From: Methylobacterium mesophilicum
GTDB taxonomy: Bacteria > Pseudomonadota > Alphaproteobacteria > Rhizobiales > Beijerinckiaceae
Length of the DNA: 64,000 nt
Direction: 5' to 3'
Assembly: GCF_022179445.1 (NCBI RefSeq)
Contig: NZ_BPQU01000008.1
Location: 116,452 to 180,451 of the forward strand
In this document: one piece after another, positions 52,235 to 62,044 of the stretch
How the letters are laid out: each line of letters opens with the position of its first letter
Position numbering within the stretch: the first letter of the stretch is position 1
Translations under genes and position numbers: made by a program
The notes under the pieces: generated by a model
Database searches by the model: none
What the model saw: the letters and a program-made list of their open reading frames with translations, nothing else
Told to the model about the DNA's origin: nothing

Positions 52235-53787
52235 TCATTCGCGAGTTCCTCGCCTGGACCCAGAATGCCTCGGCCGGCCGCAGGGCCGAGGCGACCACCG
52301 CGCTGGCGCGGGCCTTCCTGTACGGCGACCTCTCCGCCGACGAGGCCTGGGAGGCCAAGACCGCACTGCTGTCGCTGCTGGACGACCCGTCACCCCTGGT
52401 CCGCCGGGCGCTCGCCGAGACCTGCGCGGCCTCGGCCCGCACGCCGCGGCCGCTGGTGGTCGCCCTGTCCTGCGACGTGCCCGAGGTGGCGCGCCTCGTC
52501 CTGGCGCGCTCGCCGGTGCTCACCGACGCGGACTTGGTCGATGCCGCCGCGCTGGGCGACGAGACCACCCGCGCGGTGATCGCGGCCCGGCATCACCTGT
52601 CCCCGCCGGTGTCGGGGGCGCTCGCCGAGATCGGCGAACTGGAGACCCTGGTGGTGCTCGCCGGAAATCCCACGGCGAAGATCACCGCGGGCCGGATGCT
52701 GCGCATGATCGAGCGCCACGGCGCCGAAGCCCGCCTGCGCGAGGCCCTGCTGCGCCGGTCCGATCTGCCGCCGGAGGTGCGCTACACGATCGGCCTCGCG
52801 GTGGCCCAGGCGCTGTCCCAGTTCGTGATCGCGCGCGGCTGGATCGGCACCGAGCGCTGCGACCGGATGAGCCGCGAGGCGGGCGAGCGTGTCGCCCTCG
52901 AGACCTGCGACGATTCGGGGGTCGCCGCGGTGGCGCGCCTGGTGGCGCACCTACGCACCACCCGCCAACTCACCGCGGGCCTGATCCTCCGGGCCGTGCT
53001 CTCGGGCCGGACCGACTTCGTCCACGCCGCCCTCGCGGACCTTTCGGGGCAGGATTACGCGGGGATCACCCGCGCCATGCGGGATTCCCCGCGCGACCCG
53101 CGGGCCTTCGCGGAGCTGCACCGGAAGGCCGGGCTCCCCGAGGCCCTGCTGCCGGCCATGCAGGCGGCTCTCGCGGCCCGGCACGCGGCGGCGGGCGGGC
53201 TGCGCGGCGCCGGCCTGTCACGCCGGATGATCGAATCCGCCATCGACGCCTGCACGGACCTGCCGGCGCCCGAGATGCACGCCGTGGTCGCGCTTCTGAC
53301 CCGCTACGAGGCCGAGGCCGCCCGCGACGAGGCCCGCGAGGTCGCCCGCGCCGTCGCGGCCGAGGCGATGGCGCGCGAGACCGCCCGTCGCGATGCCGAA
53401 GCTGCGGACGCCGCCTGGCGCGCCGCCCTGGAGAGCCAGCGGCGCACCGCGTTCGCGGCGGCGAGCGCCGGCGAAGCCGTCGTGGAGGCGATCGCCGCCC
53501 CGGCCGAGATGCCCGATCAGGCCCCGGTCGAGCCCGCGATCGCTGCGCGTGCGGATGGCGCGCCGGCCATGGCCGAACCGCTCAACCCGGTCGGCGCGAT
53601 CCTCGACGCGCTGCCCGAACAGATCCTGGCCTGGTACCGCACGGAGCCGAAGGAGGAGGATCCGGAGGTCCAGGCCGCCATGCAGGAGGTCCTCGACGGG
53701 CTCGGCGCCGACCTGCTGGACCAGTTCCGCGCCAGTCGCAGCGCCCCGGATACCGCATCCGACGCGGCCATGAGGATCGCAGCCTGA
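52231..53787 (+). CDS. DUF2336 family protein
   Basis: A 518-residue helical-repeat protein of the DUF2336 family, common and nearly confined to alphaproteobacteria. The first 200 residues are HEAT-like repeats (LLSLLDDPSPLVRRALAETC; VVALSCDVPEVARLVLARSP), the following section contains the conserved RRSDLPPEVRYTIGLAVAQA type sequence, and residues 370-430 are a charged coiled coil. No enzyme motif. Translationally coupled to the lytic transglycosylase gene by a 4-base overlap, suggesting that the two work together. Confidence 0.88.
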   Translation: MIIREFLAWTQNASAGRRAEATTALARAFLYGDLSADEAWEAKTALLSLLDDPSPLVRRALAETCAASARTPRPLVVALSCDVPEVARLVLARSPVLTDADLVDAAALGDETTRAVIAARHHLSPPVSGALAEIGELETLVVLAGNPTAKITAGRMLRMIERHGAEARLREALLRRSDLPPEVRYTIGLAVAQALSQFVIARGWIGTERCDRMSREAGERVALETCDDSGVAAVARLVAHLRTTRQLTAGLILRAVLSGRTDFVHAALADLSGQDYAGITRAMRDSPRDPRAFAELHRKAGLPEALLPAMQAALAARHAAAGGLRGAGLSRRMIESAIDACTDLPAPEMHAVVALLTRYEAEAARDEAREVARAVAAEAMARETARRDAEAADAAWRAALESQRRTAFAAASAGEAVVEAIAAPAEMPDQAPVEPAIAARADGAPAMAEPLNPVGAILDALPEQILAWYRTEPKEEDPEVQAAMQEVLDGLGADLLDQFRASRSAPDTASDAAMRIAA

Positions 53788-53808
53788 CCGGCGGGGCCGG
53801 CGGTCGGT

Positions 53809-55665
53809 CTATTCGGCCGCCCGTTGCGCGATGGGGTCGACGAGGCCGAAGCGTTCGATGCTGTCCTCCAGCCGCAGGGCCGCGTTGATCAGAGCCATGT
53901 GGGAGAAGCCCTGCGGCGTGTTCCCGCGCTGCGCGCCGGTGGCCGGGTCGATCTCCTCGGCGAACAGGCCCACATCGTTCCCGCGGGCGATCAGCCGCTC
54001 GAACGCCGCCTTGGCCTCACGGGTCCGTCCATCCAGCGCCAGGCACCCGACCCGCCAGAACGCGCAGGCCGTGAAGGTGCCCTCGTCGCCCTTCAGCCCG
54101 TCATCCATGCGATAGCGGTAGATCAGGTCGCCGTCGCCCAGCTCGCGTTCGATCGCTGCCAGCGTCGAGCGGGTGCGCGGGTCGCTCGGATCCAGCGCAC
54201 CGAACAGGGCGATCCGCAGCACCGCCGCGTCGAGGTGGTGCGAGTCGTAGGCCCCGGTATAGGCCTGCTTCTCCGGGTTCCAGCCCTTGTCGTGGTATTC
54301 CGCCCGGATCTCGGCGGCGATCCGCTCCCATTCGGCGATCTTCTCCGCGGGGACGCCTTCGATGTTGCGGCCGATCCGGGCCGCGTCGGTGAGCGCGACC
54401 CAGATCATCGCCTTGGTGTGGACCTGCTGGCGCGGTCCGGTCCGCAATTCCCAGATGCCATTATCGGCGTCATGGCGATGGCGGATCGCCCGGGCGGTGA
54501 GGTTGTCGAGCACCTCGGGCAGGCGGTCGTTCACCTTCTCGGGCGGATCGTAATCGACCGCCTCCAGGAACACGCACAGCGCCCGCAGCAGTTCACCGTA
54601 GATGTCGTGCTGGTCCTGGGCCTCGGCCAGGTTGCCGATCACGACCGGGCCGACGCCGCCCCAGCCGGCCAGGTGGTCCAGCACTTCCTCGGCCGGCATG
54701 CCGTCGCTGATGCCGTACATCAGCTTGGTGTCGCGCCCGTAGGAGCCGTCGCGCTCGCGCAGGAAGCGCAGGAATTCGGAGGCTTCGCGCACGTAGCCCA
54801 GCATCACGAAGGCCGTCACCGTGAAGGCGGCGTCGCGCATCCAGGTGAAGCGGTAATCGTAGTTGCGGTCCCCCGGCACCGCCTCCGGCAACCCGGCGGT
54901 GGCCGCCGCCACGATGCCGCCCGAGGGCGAGTAGGTCAGCAACTTCAGGCACAGGGCCGAGCGCATCACCGCGTCTCGGTAGGCGCCGCGGTAGCTGCTG
55001 CGGGCGCTCCAGCGGCGCCAATACTCGGTGGTGGATTCCAGGCGGCGCTGGGCCCCGGCGAAATCCTCGATGCAGGCGTCTTCCTGGTCCTCGCCATGGG
55101 TCAGGACCAGGTAGGCGGTCTCGCCCTCGGCGAGGTCGAACAGGACCTCGGACGCATCGCCCTCCAGCTGCGGCTCCGGGAAGGCGTTGACGCGCAGGCG
55201 CCAATCCCCGGCCTCGAACAGCACGGACCGGCCCTCGACGATCGGCGTGCAGGGGCGGCGCGCGTAGTCGAAGGTCGGCCGCACCACGAACCGGCCGGCG
55301 ACCCGCCCGCTCTCGCAGGTGAGCAGCCGGATCAGCCGGCTCTCGCCCTCGCCGTCGGGCCCCTCATCGGGCTCGGGGCTCGGCGGGTTCACCGGCATCA
55401 CGTCGATCAGCCGGGCGCGCCCGGTCGCCGTGGTGAAGGTGGTCTCCAGGATGTTGGTGTCGGGCACGTACCGGCGTGCGGTCTCCGTGAGCCCGTCGAA
55501 GGCGAGGCTGCACGCGCCGCCCTTGTCGTCGTCCAGGAGCTTCAGGAACAGAGCCGGCGAATCATGGCGCGGCCAGCACAGCCAGTCGATCGAGCCGTCC
55601 CGCGCGATCAACGCGCAGGAATGGGTGTCGCCGATGAGGGCGTAATCGCTGATGGGCTTGGACAC
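53809..55665 (-). CDS. GH15 glucoamylase/trehalase family protein
   Basis: A 618-residue enzyme with the family start ISDYALIGDTHSCALIARDG and IDWLCWPRHDSPALFLKLLD. The (alpha/alpha)6 barrel shows GDRNYDYRFTWMRDAAFTVT near residue 260, GISDGMPAEEVLDHLAGWGG and GNLAEAQDQHDIYGELLRAL, including the acidic residues that serve as acid and base. Bacterial members of this group cut trehalose, or alpha-1,4/1,6-glucans, in the cytoplasm. No signal peptide. No trehalose or glycogen gene is adjacent, so the substrate stays open. Confidence 0.92.
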   Translation of the reverse strand: MSKPISDYALIGDTHSCALIARDGSIDWLCWPRHDSPALFLKLLDDDKGGACSLAFDGLTETARRYVPDTNILETTFTTATGRARLIDVMPVNPPSPEPDEGPDGEGESRLIRLLTCESGRVAGRFVVRPTFDYARRPCTPIVEGRSVLFEAGDWRLRVNAFPEPQLEGDASEVLFDLAEGETAYLVLTHGEDQEDACIEDFAGAQRRLESTTEYWRRWSARSSYRGAYRDAVMRSALCLKLLTYSPSGGIVAAATAGLPEAVPGDRNYDYRFTWMRDAAFTVTAFVMLGYVREASEFLRFLRERDGSYGRDTKLMYGISDGMPAEEVLDHLAGWGGVGPVVIGNLAEAQDQHDIYGELLRALCVFLEAVDYDPPEKVNDRLPEVLDNLTARAIRHRHDADNGIWELRTGPRQQVHTKAMIWVALTDAARIGRNIEGVPAEKIAEWERIAAEIRAEYHDKGWNPEKQAYTGAYDSHHLDAAVLRIALFGALDPSDPRTRSTLAAIERELGDGDLIYRYRMDDGLKGDEGTFTACAFWRVGCLALDGRTREAKAAFERLIARGNDVGLFAEEIDPATGAQRGNTPQGFSHMALINAALRLEDSIERFGLVDPIAQRAAE

Positions 55666-55796
55666 AGGGCTTCCGAAAGGCGGTCGCGCCGCCGGTGCGG
55701 CATGGGACGAACCTATCGTGAGTTAGCCAGACCGCCCCGGGCGGGGAGTCCCGCTCGACGATTCGCCGCACGGGTCCGCGGCCGCGGAGCGGCCGA

Positions 55797-57041
55797 TCAC
55801 CCCTTGGGCCGCGGCAGCATCCGGTCGCTGATGATCCGCCGCTGGATCTCGCTGGTGCCCTCGAAGATCGTGGTCAGGCGCGCGTCGCGCCAGTAGCGCT
55901 CGACCCGCCGCTCGGTGGTGTAGCCGTTGCCGCCGTGCAGCTGCATCGCCTGGTTCGTCACGCGCACCGCCATCTCGGTCGCCAGAAGCTTCACCATGGC
56001 GGATTCACTTTCGGCGGCCTCGCCCTGGTCGAGCAGGTGGGCGACCTGCTGCCAGAACGCCCGCGCCTGGGCGACCTCCGCGGCCATGTCGGCGAGCGCG
56101 AAGCGCAGAGCCTGGAAATCGCCGATCGGGTGGCCGAACTGGACCCGCTCCTGGAGGTAGGCCTGGGTATCCTCCACCGCCGCGCGCGCCACGCCGACGG
56201 CGCGGGCCGCCGTGTGGACCCGGGCGATGTTGAGGCCGCGCTGGACCGAGGCGAAGCCGCCGGAATCCGCGTCGGCCCCCTGGTCGCCGTAGAGGCCGGT
56301 GAGCCGATCGCTCTCGGGCACGCGCACGCCATCGAGGGCGAGCTCGAAGGTCTGGAAGCCGTGATAGCCGATCTTGTCGATCACCCGGCCGGTCACCCCG
56401 GGCGGGAAGCTGTCGCGCTCCTTCACCACCAGGAACGGCTCCAGGCCGGCCGAGCGGGACTCGCCGGGCTCCGGGTCGCGGGTGCGGGCCAGGACCTCGA
56501 TGAAGTCGGCGCCCTTGGCGAAGCCCGCCCAGCGCTTGGTGCCGGTGATCACCCAGGTGTCGCCGTCCCGCACCGCGCGGGTCTGCACGCCCGCCAGATC
56601 CGAGCCGGCATTGGGCTCCGACAGGGAGATCGAGCCGATCCAGCGGCCCCGGGCCGAGCGGCGCAGAAGATCCGCCCGGCGCTCGGGGTCGAGGGTCTGG
56701 GTGCCGAGGCCTTGGCCCCGGGCCAGGATGCTGCCCACCGACAGCCAGGCCCGGGCCAACTCCTCCGAGACGAGGCAATATTCGAAGACCCCGAGACCGA
56801 GGCCGCCCTGCGCCTCGGGTATCGTGATGCCGAACCAGCCCTTCTCGGCCATGGCCTCGATGAGCCCGCGGGGCATCTCGGCCTTCTGCGGATCGAGCTC
56901 GTCGGCGAGCGGGAGGACGACGTCGTGCGCGAAGGCGCGCGCCTCGGCCTGGAGCGCGGCCCGGGCCGGATCGTGCCAGGGCGAGACCAGTTCGGGCGGC
57001 TTCGGGGCGATCGGATCAGGCTTGCGCGCCATCGTGCTCAT
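55797..57041 (-). CDS. acyl-CoA dehydrogenase
   Basis: A 414-residue flavoenzyme; start at ATG 57041 after GGGGGAAAGC. Recognised motifs: WFGITIPEAQGGLGLGVFEY, ISLSEPNAGSDLAGVQTRAV (FAD and substrate loop), ITGTKRWAGFAKGADFIEVL, and the C-terminal LHGGNGYTTERRVERYWRDA followed by TIFEGTSEIQRRIISDRML with the catalytic glutamate in FEGTSE. It oxidises an acyl-CoA to the enoyl-CoA and passes electrons to ETF. Stands alone; chain-length or branched preference not resolved. Confidence 0.93.
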   Translation of the reverse strand: MSTMARKPDPIAPKPPELVSPWHDPARAALQAEARAFAHDVVLPLADELDPQKAEMPRGLIEAMAEKGWFGITIPEAQGGLGLGVFEYCLVSEELARAWLSVGSILARGQGLGTQTLDPERRADLLRRSARGRWIGSISLSEPNAGSDLAGVQTRAVRDGDTWVITGTKRWAGFAKGADFIEVLARTRDPEPGESRSAGLEPFLVVKERDSFPPGVTGRVIDKIGYHGFQTFELALDGVRVPESDRLTGLYGDQGADADSGGFASVQRGLNIARVHTAARAVGVARAAVEDTQAYLQERVQFGHPIGDFQALRFALADMAAEVAQARAFWQQVAHLLDQGEAAESESAMVKLLATEMAVRVTNQAMQLHGGNGYTTERRVERYWRDARLTTIFEGTSEIQRRIISDRMLPRPKG

Positions 57042-57206
57042 GCTTTCCCCCGGCTTCCACCCGCCGCTGCATTCATGGCCACGCGGCACGGCAAAGCTGG
57101 AAACACGCGCTTACAAAATGGTTCCCGCAGCCATCTTCGAATAATCGCCGCGTCGGCGCATAATAACCTGATGACGCTCGCCGATCCGCTCGCCGAATCC
57201 TTCGCG

Positions 57207-57926
57207 ATGAACGCACCCGCTACCCCCCACATCCTCGTGGTCGAGGACGATCGCGAAATCTCGGCCCTGGTCGCCCGCTACCTGCGCGGCAACGATTGCC
57301 GCGTCACGCTCGCGGGCGACGGCACGGAGATGGACCGGGCGCTGGCGGAGGCGCGGATCGACCTGATCGTGCTCGATCTGATGCTGCCGGGCGAGGACGG
57401 CATGAGCCTGTGCCGCCGCCTGCGCAGCGCCTCGCAGATCCCGATCCTGATGCTGACCGCGAAGTCCGAGGAGGTCGACCGCATCCTCGGCTTGGAACTC
57501 GGGGCCGACGACTACCTGGCCAAGCCGTTCAATCCGCGCGAGCTGCTCGCCCGGATCCGGGCGATCCTGCGCCGGGTGGCCGCCGAGGCACCCGACCCGG
57601 ACGAGCGCCGCCGCCTGCACTTCTCCGGATGGACGCTGGACGTGTCGCTCCGGCAGGTGCTGTCGCCGGAAGGCGCCCGCATCGCCATGACGGGCGCGGA
57701 GTTCGAGCTGCTGCACGCGCTCTGCCTGCGGCCGGGCCGCGTCCTGTCGCGCGACCAGCTGCTCGACCTGACCCAGGGCCGCACCGCCGGGCCGTTCGAG
57801 CGCAGCATCGACGTGCTGATCTCGCGCATCCGCCAGAAGATCGAGCGGGATACGCGCAATCCCGAATTCATCCGCACGATCCGCTCGGGCGGATACCTGT
57901 TCACCCCCGAAGTGACCCGGTCATGA
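57207..57926 (+). CDS. OmpR-family response regulator
   Basis: A 239-residue regulator (ATG 57171 would add 12 residues). Receiver domain: ILVVEDDREISALVARYLRG, phosphoacceptor Asp in LIVLDLMLPGEDG, conserved Thr in LMLTAKSEE and Lys in DDYLAKPFNPRELL. The C-terminal winged helix has GAEFELLHALCLRPGRVLSR, RSIDVLISRIRQKIERD and IRTIRSGGYLF, typical of OmpR/PhoB. Its stop overlaps the start of the kinase gene (ATGA), forming a two-component pair. Confidence 0.95.
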   Translation: MNAPATPHILVVEDDREISALVARYLRGNDCRVTLAGDGTEMDRALAEARIDLIVLDLMLPGEDGMSLCRRLRSASQIPILMLTAKSEEVDRILGLELGADDYLAKPFNPRELLARIRAILRRVAAEAPDPDERRRLHFSGWTLDVSLRQVLSPEGARIAMTGAEFELLHALCLRPGRVLSRDQLLDLTQGRTAGPFERSIDVLISRIRQKIERDTRNPEFIRTIRSGGYLFTPEVTRS

Positions 57927-59335
57927 GCGCGTTCCGATCCTTGCGCGCCCGTCTGCGCCCGCAGAGCATCGCGGGGCAGATCGCCCTGCTGGTCGTGGCC
58001 GGGATCGCGGTGGCCCACATGGTCGCCACCGCGGCGTTCCTGCTCCTGCACGAGCCGCAGAACCCGGACACGCTGCCGGGCGTCGCGGCGGGCCGGCTCT
58101 CCACGCTGGTTCGGCTCCTCGACGAGGCGGACCCGGCCGCGCGGCCGGCCCTGCTGGCGAGCGGTCGCAGCCTGCCGCTGATGCGGGTCGAGGCGTGGGA
58201 TGGGACGGTGCCGCCGGACGCGGCCCCCGTGCCCGACCTCCCGGTCATCCGCCGTCTGCGCGTCGGCGCCGGCCGGCACGTGACCCTGGTGGATCTGTCC
58301 AACCAGGATCCGGCACAGACGCAGTCGGACGGGCAACTGCATATCGGGATGATCACGCCCAAGGGCGCGACCCTGCAGGCCACGCTGCCGAACGCGCCGC
58401 TACGCCCGCCCCGGCAGGGTGCCCTGATCTTCACGGTCGTGTTCCTCGCTCTGACCCTGGCGCTGCTCTGCGTCTGGGCGACCCGGGCGCTGACGGCGCC
58501 GTTGGCGCGGCTGGCCGGCGCCGCCGAGGCGTTCGGCACCCACGACGACCACGTCGCGCTACCGACGGCCGGACCCCGCGAGGTGCTGGCCGTCTCCCGG
58601 GCGCTCGACCGCATGCGCGCCCGGGTGCGCCGCCTGATCGACGACCGCACGCAGATGCTGGCGGCGATCAGCCACGACCTGCGCACGCCGATCACCCGAC
58701 TGCGCCTGCGCGCCGAGTTCATCGAAGACGAGCACACCCGCACGGCCACCCTGCGCGACCTGGACCAGATGAACGGCCTGGTGGAGGCGGCCCTCTCCTT
58801 CGTGCGGGACGGGCAGACGCGGGATGCCAGCAGCCTGAGCCTCGTGGACCTCGCCTCGGTGGTCCAGACGGTCTGCGACGACTTCTCGGATTTCGGCGCT
58901 CCGGTGCGCGTCGGCCGCAGCCGGCACGTCCTGGTGCAGGGCCGCCCGGAGGAACTGCAGCGGGCGATCACCAACCTGGTGGACAACGCCGTCAAGTACG
59001 GCGGCCGGGCGGAGGTCCAGATGGAATCCTCGGAGCGCGGCATCCGCATCTGCGTGCTGGATCAGGGCCCCGGCATCCCGGAGACCGAACGCGACGCCAT
59101 GCTGCAGCCCTTCGTGCGGGGCGACCGCGCCCGCAATCTCAACGCGGCCAGCGGCTTCGGCCTCGGCCTGTCCATCGTGCTGGCGATCGTCGAGGCGCAT
59201 AACGGCCGCCTGACCCTGGAGAACCGGAGTGAGGGCGGCCTTTGCGCCGCCATCGAGCTGCCCCTGGCGGCGCAGGCCTATGCGAGCCGGGCGGCGCAGC
59301 GATCACAAGGCCCGCTGCCGGCCCGGGCGGCCTGA
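57923..59335 (+). CDS. EnvZ-type sensor histidine kinase
   Basis: A 470-residue membrane kinase. Helices at residues about 17-41 and 170-190 (LIFTVVFLALTLALLCVWA) enclose a periplasmic sensor of about 125 residues. A HAMP domain (TRALTAPLARLAGAAEAFGT) is followed by HisKA with the phosphorylated histidine in AAISHDLRTPITRLRLRAEF and the ATPase domain with NLVDNAVKYGG, DQGPGIP and GFGLGLSIVLA. It phosphorylates the OmpR-type regulator encoded just upstream. Stimulus unknown; in this subfamily, osmotic or envelope signals are common. Confidence 0.94.
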   Translation: MSAFRSLRARLRPQSIAGQIALLVVAGIAVAHMVATAAFLLLHEPQNPDTLPGVAAGRLSTLVRLLDEADPAARPALLASGRSLPLMRVEAWDGTVPPDAAPVPDLPVIRRLRVGAGRHVTLVDLSNQDPAQTQSDGQLHIGMITPKGATLQATLPNAPLRPPRQGALIFTVVFLALTLALLCVWATRALTAPLARLAGAAEAFGTHDDHVALPTAGPREVLAVSRALDRMRARVRRLIDDRTQMLAAISHDLRTPITRLRLRAEFIEDEHTRTATLRDLDQMNGLVEAALSFVRDGQTRDASSLSLVDLASVVQTVCDDFSDFGAPVRVGRSRHVLVQGRPEELQRAITNLVDNAVKYGGRAEVQMESSERGIRICVLDQGPGIPETERDAMLQPFVRGDRARNLNAASGFGLGLSIVLAIVEAHNGRLTLENRSEGGLCAAIELPLAAQAYASRAAQRSQGPLPARAA

Positions 59336-59368
59336 CGGCCGTCCGAGCCGGATCGTCTTCTCGGCTTG

Positions 59369-59398
59369 GCGCATCGTGCCGGAACCGGCACGATGCGC
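59369..59398. terminator. bidirectional hairpin between convergent genes
   Basis: A perfect 14-bp stem (GCGCATCGTGCCGG with its complement) around AA, centred between the kinase stop at 59335 and the end of the chemoreceptor gene at 59460. Probably ends transcription from both sides. Confidence 0.6.
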
Positions 59399-59459
59399 GA
59401 GCCCCCTGATCCGCATCGTCTCTTTCCGGAAGCCGGCGGCCAGCTTTCGGAACGATGGT

Positions 59460-61607
59460 TCAGGCCGCCCGCACGTTGCGCAGGAACTGCGACACCTCGG
59501 CCCGGAGCTGCTCCGACTGGGCGGCGAGTTCGTCCGAGGCCTGCGCCACGGAGGCGGCGGCCTCGCCGGCATCGCTGGCGACCCGGGCGACCTCGGCGAT
59601 GTCGGCGGTCATCCCGCTGGTGCCGGTCGAGGCCTGGCCCATGCTGCGGACGATGTCCTGCGTGGTGACGCCCTGCTCCTCGACGGCCGCCGAGATGCTG
59701 GTGGAGACGTGATTCATCGCCTCGATCTGGGACACGATACCCTGGATCGCCTCGGAGACGCCCCCGGTCACCGCCTGGATCGACGCGACCTGCCGGCCGA
59801 TCTCCTCGGTGGCCCGGCTGGTCTGGGTCGCGAGTTCCTTGACCTCGGCCGCCACCACCGCGAAGCCGCGGCCGGCCTCGCCGGCGCGGGCGGCCTCGAT
59901 CGTGGCGTTCAGGGCCAACAGGTTGGTCTGGCCCGCGATGGTCGAGACCATGCCGACCACGTCGCCGATCCGGGTGGCGGCGGCGGCGAGATCCGCCATC
60001 GTGCCCTCGGCCCGCTTGGCCTCGCCGACCGCGGTGGCCGACATGCCGGCCGCCTGCTCGACCTGACGCCCGATCTCCTGCACGGTCGCGCCGAGTTCCT
60101 CGGCGGCCGCAGCCACGGCATCGACGTTGTCGGCGGTCTGGCGCGCGGCGCTGGCGACGCTGGTGGAGCGTTCGGAGGTGCCGCTGACGGCGACCCGCAT
60201 GGTGCCGGACGCGCCCTGGAGGGCCGCCACGCCCCGGGTCAGCCCCTCGACGATGCCGCCCACCGACATCTCGAAGCCGTTCGCGAGATCCTGCAGCATG
60301 GCCCGGCGGGCCTGCTCCTCGCGCAGCCGCGCCGCCTCGGTGGTCTGCAGCTGCTGCGCCGCATCCTCTAGCGACACGTCGCGGATGATGACCACGGCGC
60401 GGGCGATGTCGCCGATCTCGTCCCGGCGCCGGCTGCCGGGCACGTCGCTGAGCGCCTGGCGTTCGGCGAGCGCCTTGAGCGCGCGGGTCAGGGCGCCGAG
60501 CGGTGACACGATCGAGCGCGCCAGCAGCAGGCCGAGCACCGCCGTCCCCGCGAGAACGCAGAACCCGATCAGGAGCAGGTTGCGGGAGAGCGCCCGCACG
60601 GCGTCGATCGCCTCGGCCTGCGACTGCTCCGCGACCACGATCCAGGGGGCGCCGAGCACGCTGACCGGCGAGGCCGCCGCCATGTGCGGGCCGTCCGCGG
60701 CGGCGAAGTCGAAGCTTCCGCCCGCCTTGAGCCGACTTGCCTCGATCCCGAGCGGCGTGAGTTCGCTACCGGCCTTCACGGTGGCGTTGAGGGGCGGGTT
60801 GCTGCGCAGGCGCCCGTCCGCGCCGGCGGCCAGCACCTGACCGGTCTCGCCGAGGCCGGTCCGCTTGGCGAGCGCCTGATCGAACAGCGTCGGCGTCACC
60901 CGCATGGCGATGAAGCCGATCCGCTCGGCGGCCTGGGCCGTGCCCATGGCGACGTTCGCCCGCTTGGTCATGGCGCGGCCGATGAAGGCGGCCGGGACGC
61001 CGTCCACGGGATAGGCCGAAAAATCCTCGTACAGCACGGCGCTCGGGTCGGCGGCCTTGAGACGTTGGACGAGACGCGCGAGCGCCGTATCCTTCAGCGC
61101 GTCCTCGGTCACCGCCAGGCCGAAATCCTTGCCCTTGGTGGTGGTGTACACGACACGGCCGGCATCATCGAGGAACAGCAGGTCGGCGTAGCCGGGCTGC
61201 GTGATGAGCTTGCGCGCCGTCTCCTGCACCTTCACGTGCCGGCGCCCATACATGCCGGTGCCGTCCAGGGCGACCCGCGCCTCGGCGGTCGGCGGCGCCT
61301 GGAACGCCTCGATGACCGCGGCCGTGTCCGGCTTGGCGGGGTCGAGGTTCTCGATCAGGTCGGGGAAGTTCGAGACGATCTGCGGATGCGCCGACGTAGC
61401 CAGGAAGTCGGCCTGCATCCGGTCCGCCACCAGCTCGATCCCGTCGCGGCGCGCCGCCGCGGCGAGCTGCAGCCGCTCGTTCGCCGCGTCGATCAGGCCG
61501 GACTTGGCGGAATACCAGCTGAAGCCGCCCATCGCGGTGGCGCTGAGCAGGGCCAAGCCGATCGTCATCGCCGGCAGGCGAGAACTCAGCCGCGAAAGCA
61601 CCACCAT
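59460..61607 (-). CDS. methyl-accepting chemotaxis protein with Cache sensor
   Basis: A 715-residue chemoreceptor. The first membrane helix is at residues 12-32 ([20 protein letters not shown]). A dCache-type periplasmic sensor of about 300 residues follows ([40 protein letters not shown]), then a second helix ([20 protein letters not shown]), HAMP, and the signalling domain with [20 protein letters not shown] and [20 protein letters not shown]. It ends [15 protein letters not shown] without a CheR-binding pentapeptide. Convergent with the kinase gene. Ligands of dCache domains include amino and organic acids. Confidence 0.94.
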   Translation of the reverse strand: MVVLSRLSSRLPAMTIGLALLSATAMGGFSWYSAKSGLIDAANERLQLAAAARRDGIELVADRMQADFLATSAHPQIVSNFPDLIENLDPAKPDTAAVIEAFQAPPTAEARVALDGTGMYGRRHVKVQETARKLITQPGYADLLFLDDAGRVVYTTTKGKDFGLAVTEDALKDTALARLVQRLKAADPSAVLYEDFSAYPVDGVPAAFIGRAMTKRANVAMGTAQAAERIGFIAMRVTPTLFDQALAKRTGLGETGQVLAAGADGRLRSNPPLNATVKAGSELTPLGIEASRLKAGGSFDFAAADGPHMAAASPVSVLGAPWIVVAEQSQAEAIDAVRALSRNLLLIGFCVLAGTAVLGLLLARSIVSPLGALTRALKALAERQALSDVPGSRRRDEIGDIARAVVIIRDVSLEDAAQQLQTTEAARLREEQARRAMLQDLANGFEMSVGGIVEGLTRGVAALQGASGTMRVAVSGTSERSTSVASAARQTADNVDAVAAAAEELGATVQEIGRQVEQAAGMSATAVGEAKRAEGTMADLAAAATRIGDVVGMVSTIAGQTNLLALNATIEAARAGEAGRGFAVVAAEVKELATQTSRATEEIGRQVASIQAVTGGVSEAIQGIVSQIEAMNHVSTSISAAVEEQGVTTQDIVRSMGQASTGTSGMTADIAEVARVASDAGEAAASVAQASDELAAQSEQLRAEVSQFLRNVRAA

Positions 61608-62044
61608 GGCTAACCTACATCGTTTTCTTAGAGAGAGCGCCGCAACCTTAGAGCAATGCCACTAAGATCCCGTAAATTTTGGCTGCAAACCATGGAATCA
61701 TAACGCAAAACTCAATCTACCGCGCCCCAAGAATATTCAATAGTTAGAGGAATGCTGTGTTCCCAAAAATACAGTCGGACCCACATGGACACTTGGATCC
61801 GTACGAAAAATGCCATCCAATACAGGTGTCTACGTGACGATTCAGCATCCACCCTGCCGGTTCGTCCCGTGAACCGATCGGTCCGGAATTCGCCCGCATG
61901 CAGAATACCACGGTGCCGAGGCTAGCGCGGCCCGCGGCTTGCGGGCGGTCGGGAGATGCGGAAGCGAATCGTTGGCCCGCCCTTCGAGTGCGCCTAGAGC
62001 ATCGGTCGGGCGCACGAGCCTCCACCTGCACTTGAGGGGACCGG
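61608..62044. other. intergenic region between divergent genes
   Basis: No supported gene. The part near the chemoreceptor start (61650-61760) is AT-rich and likely contains its promoter; the rest should hold the promoter of the arginase-ureD operon. A 137-codon frame on the minus strand overlaps the arginase gene and is not protein-like. Confidence 0.45.

Noticed and set aside
53824..55896. 690-codon open frame on the plus strand
   Set aside because: It is the complement of the GH15 gene; composition is dominated by GC-rich shadow codons and contains no family motif.
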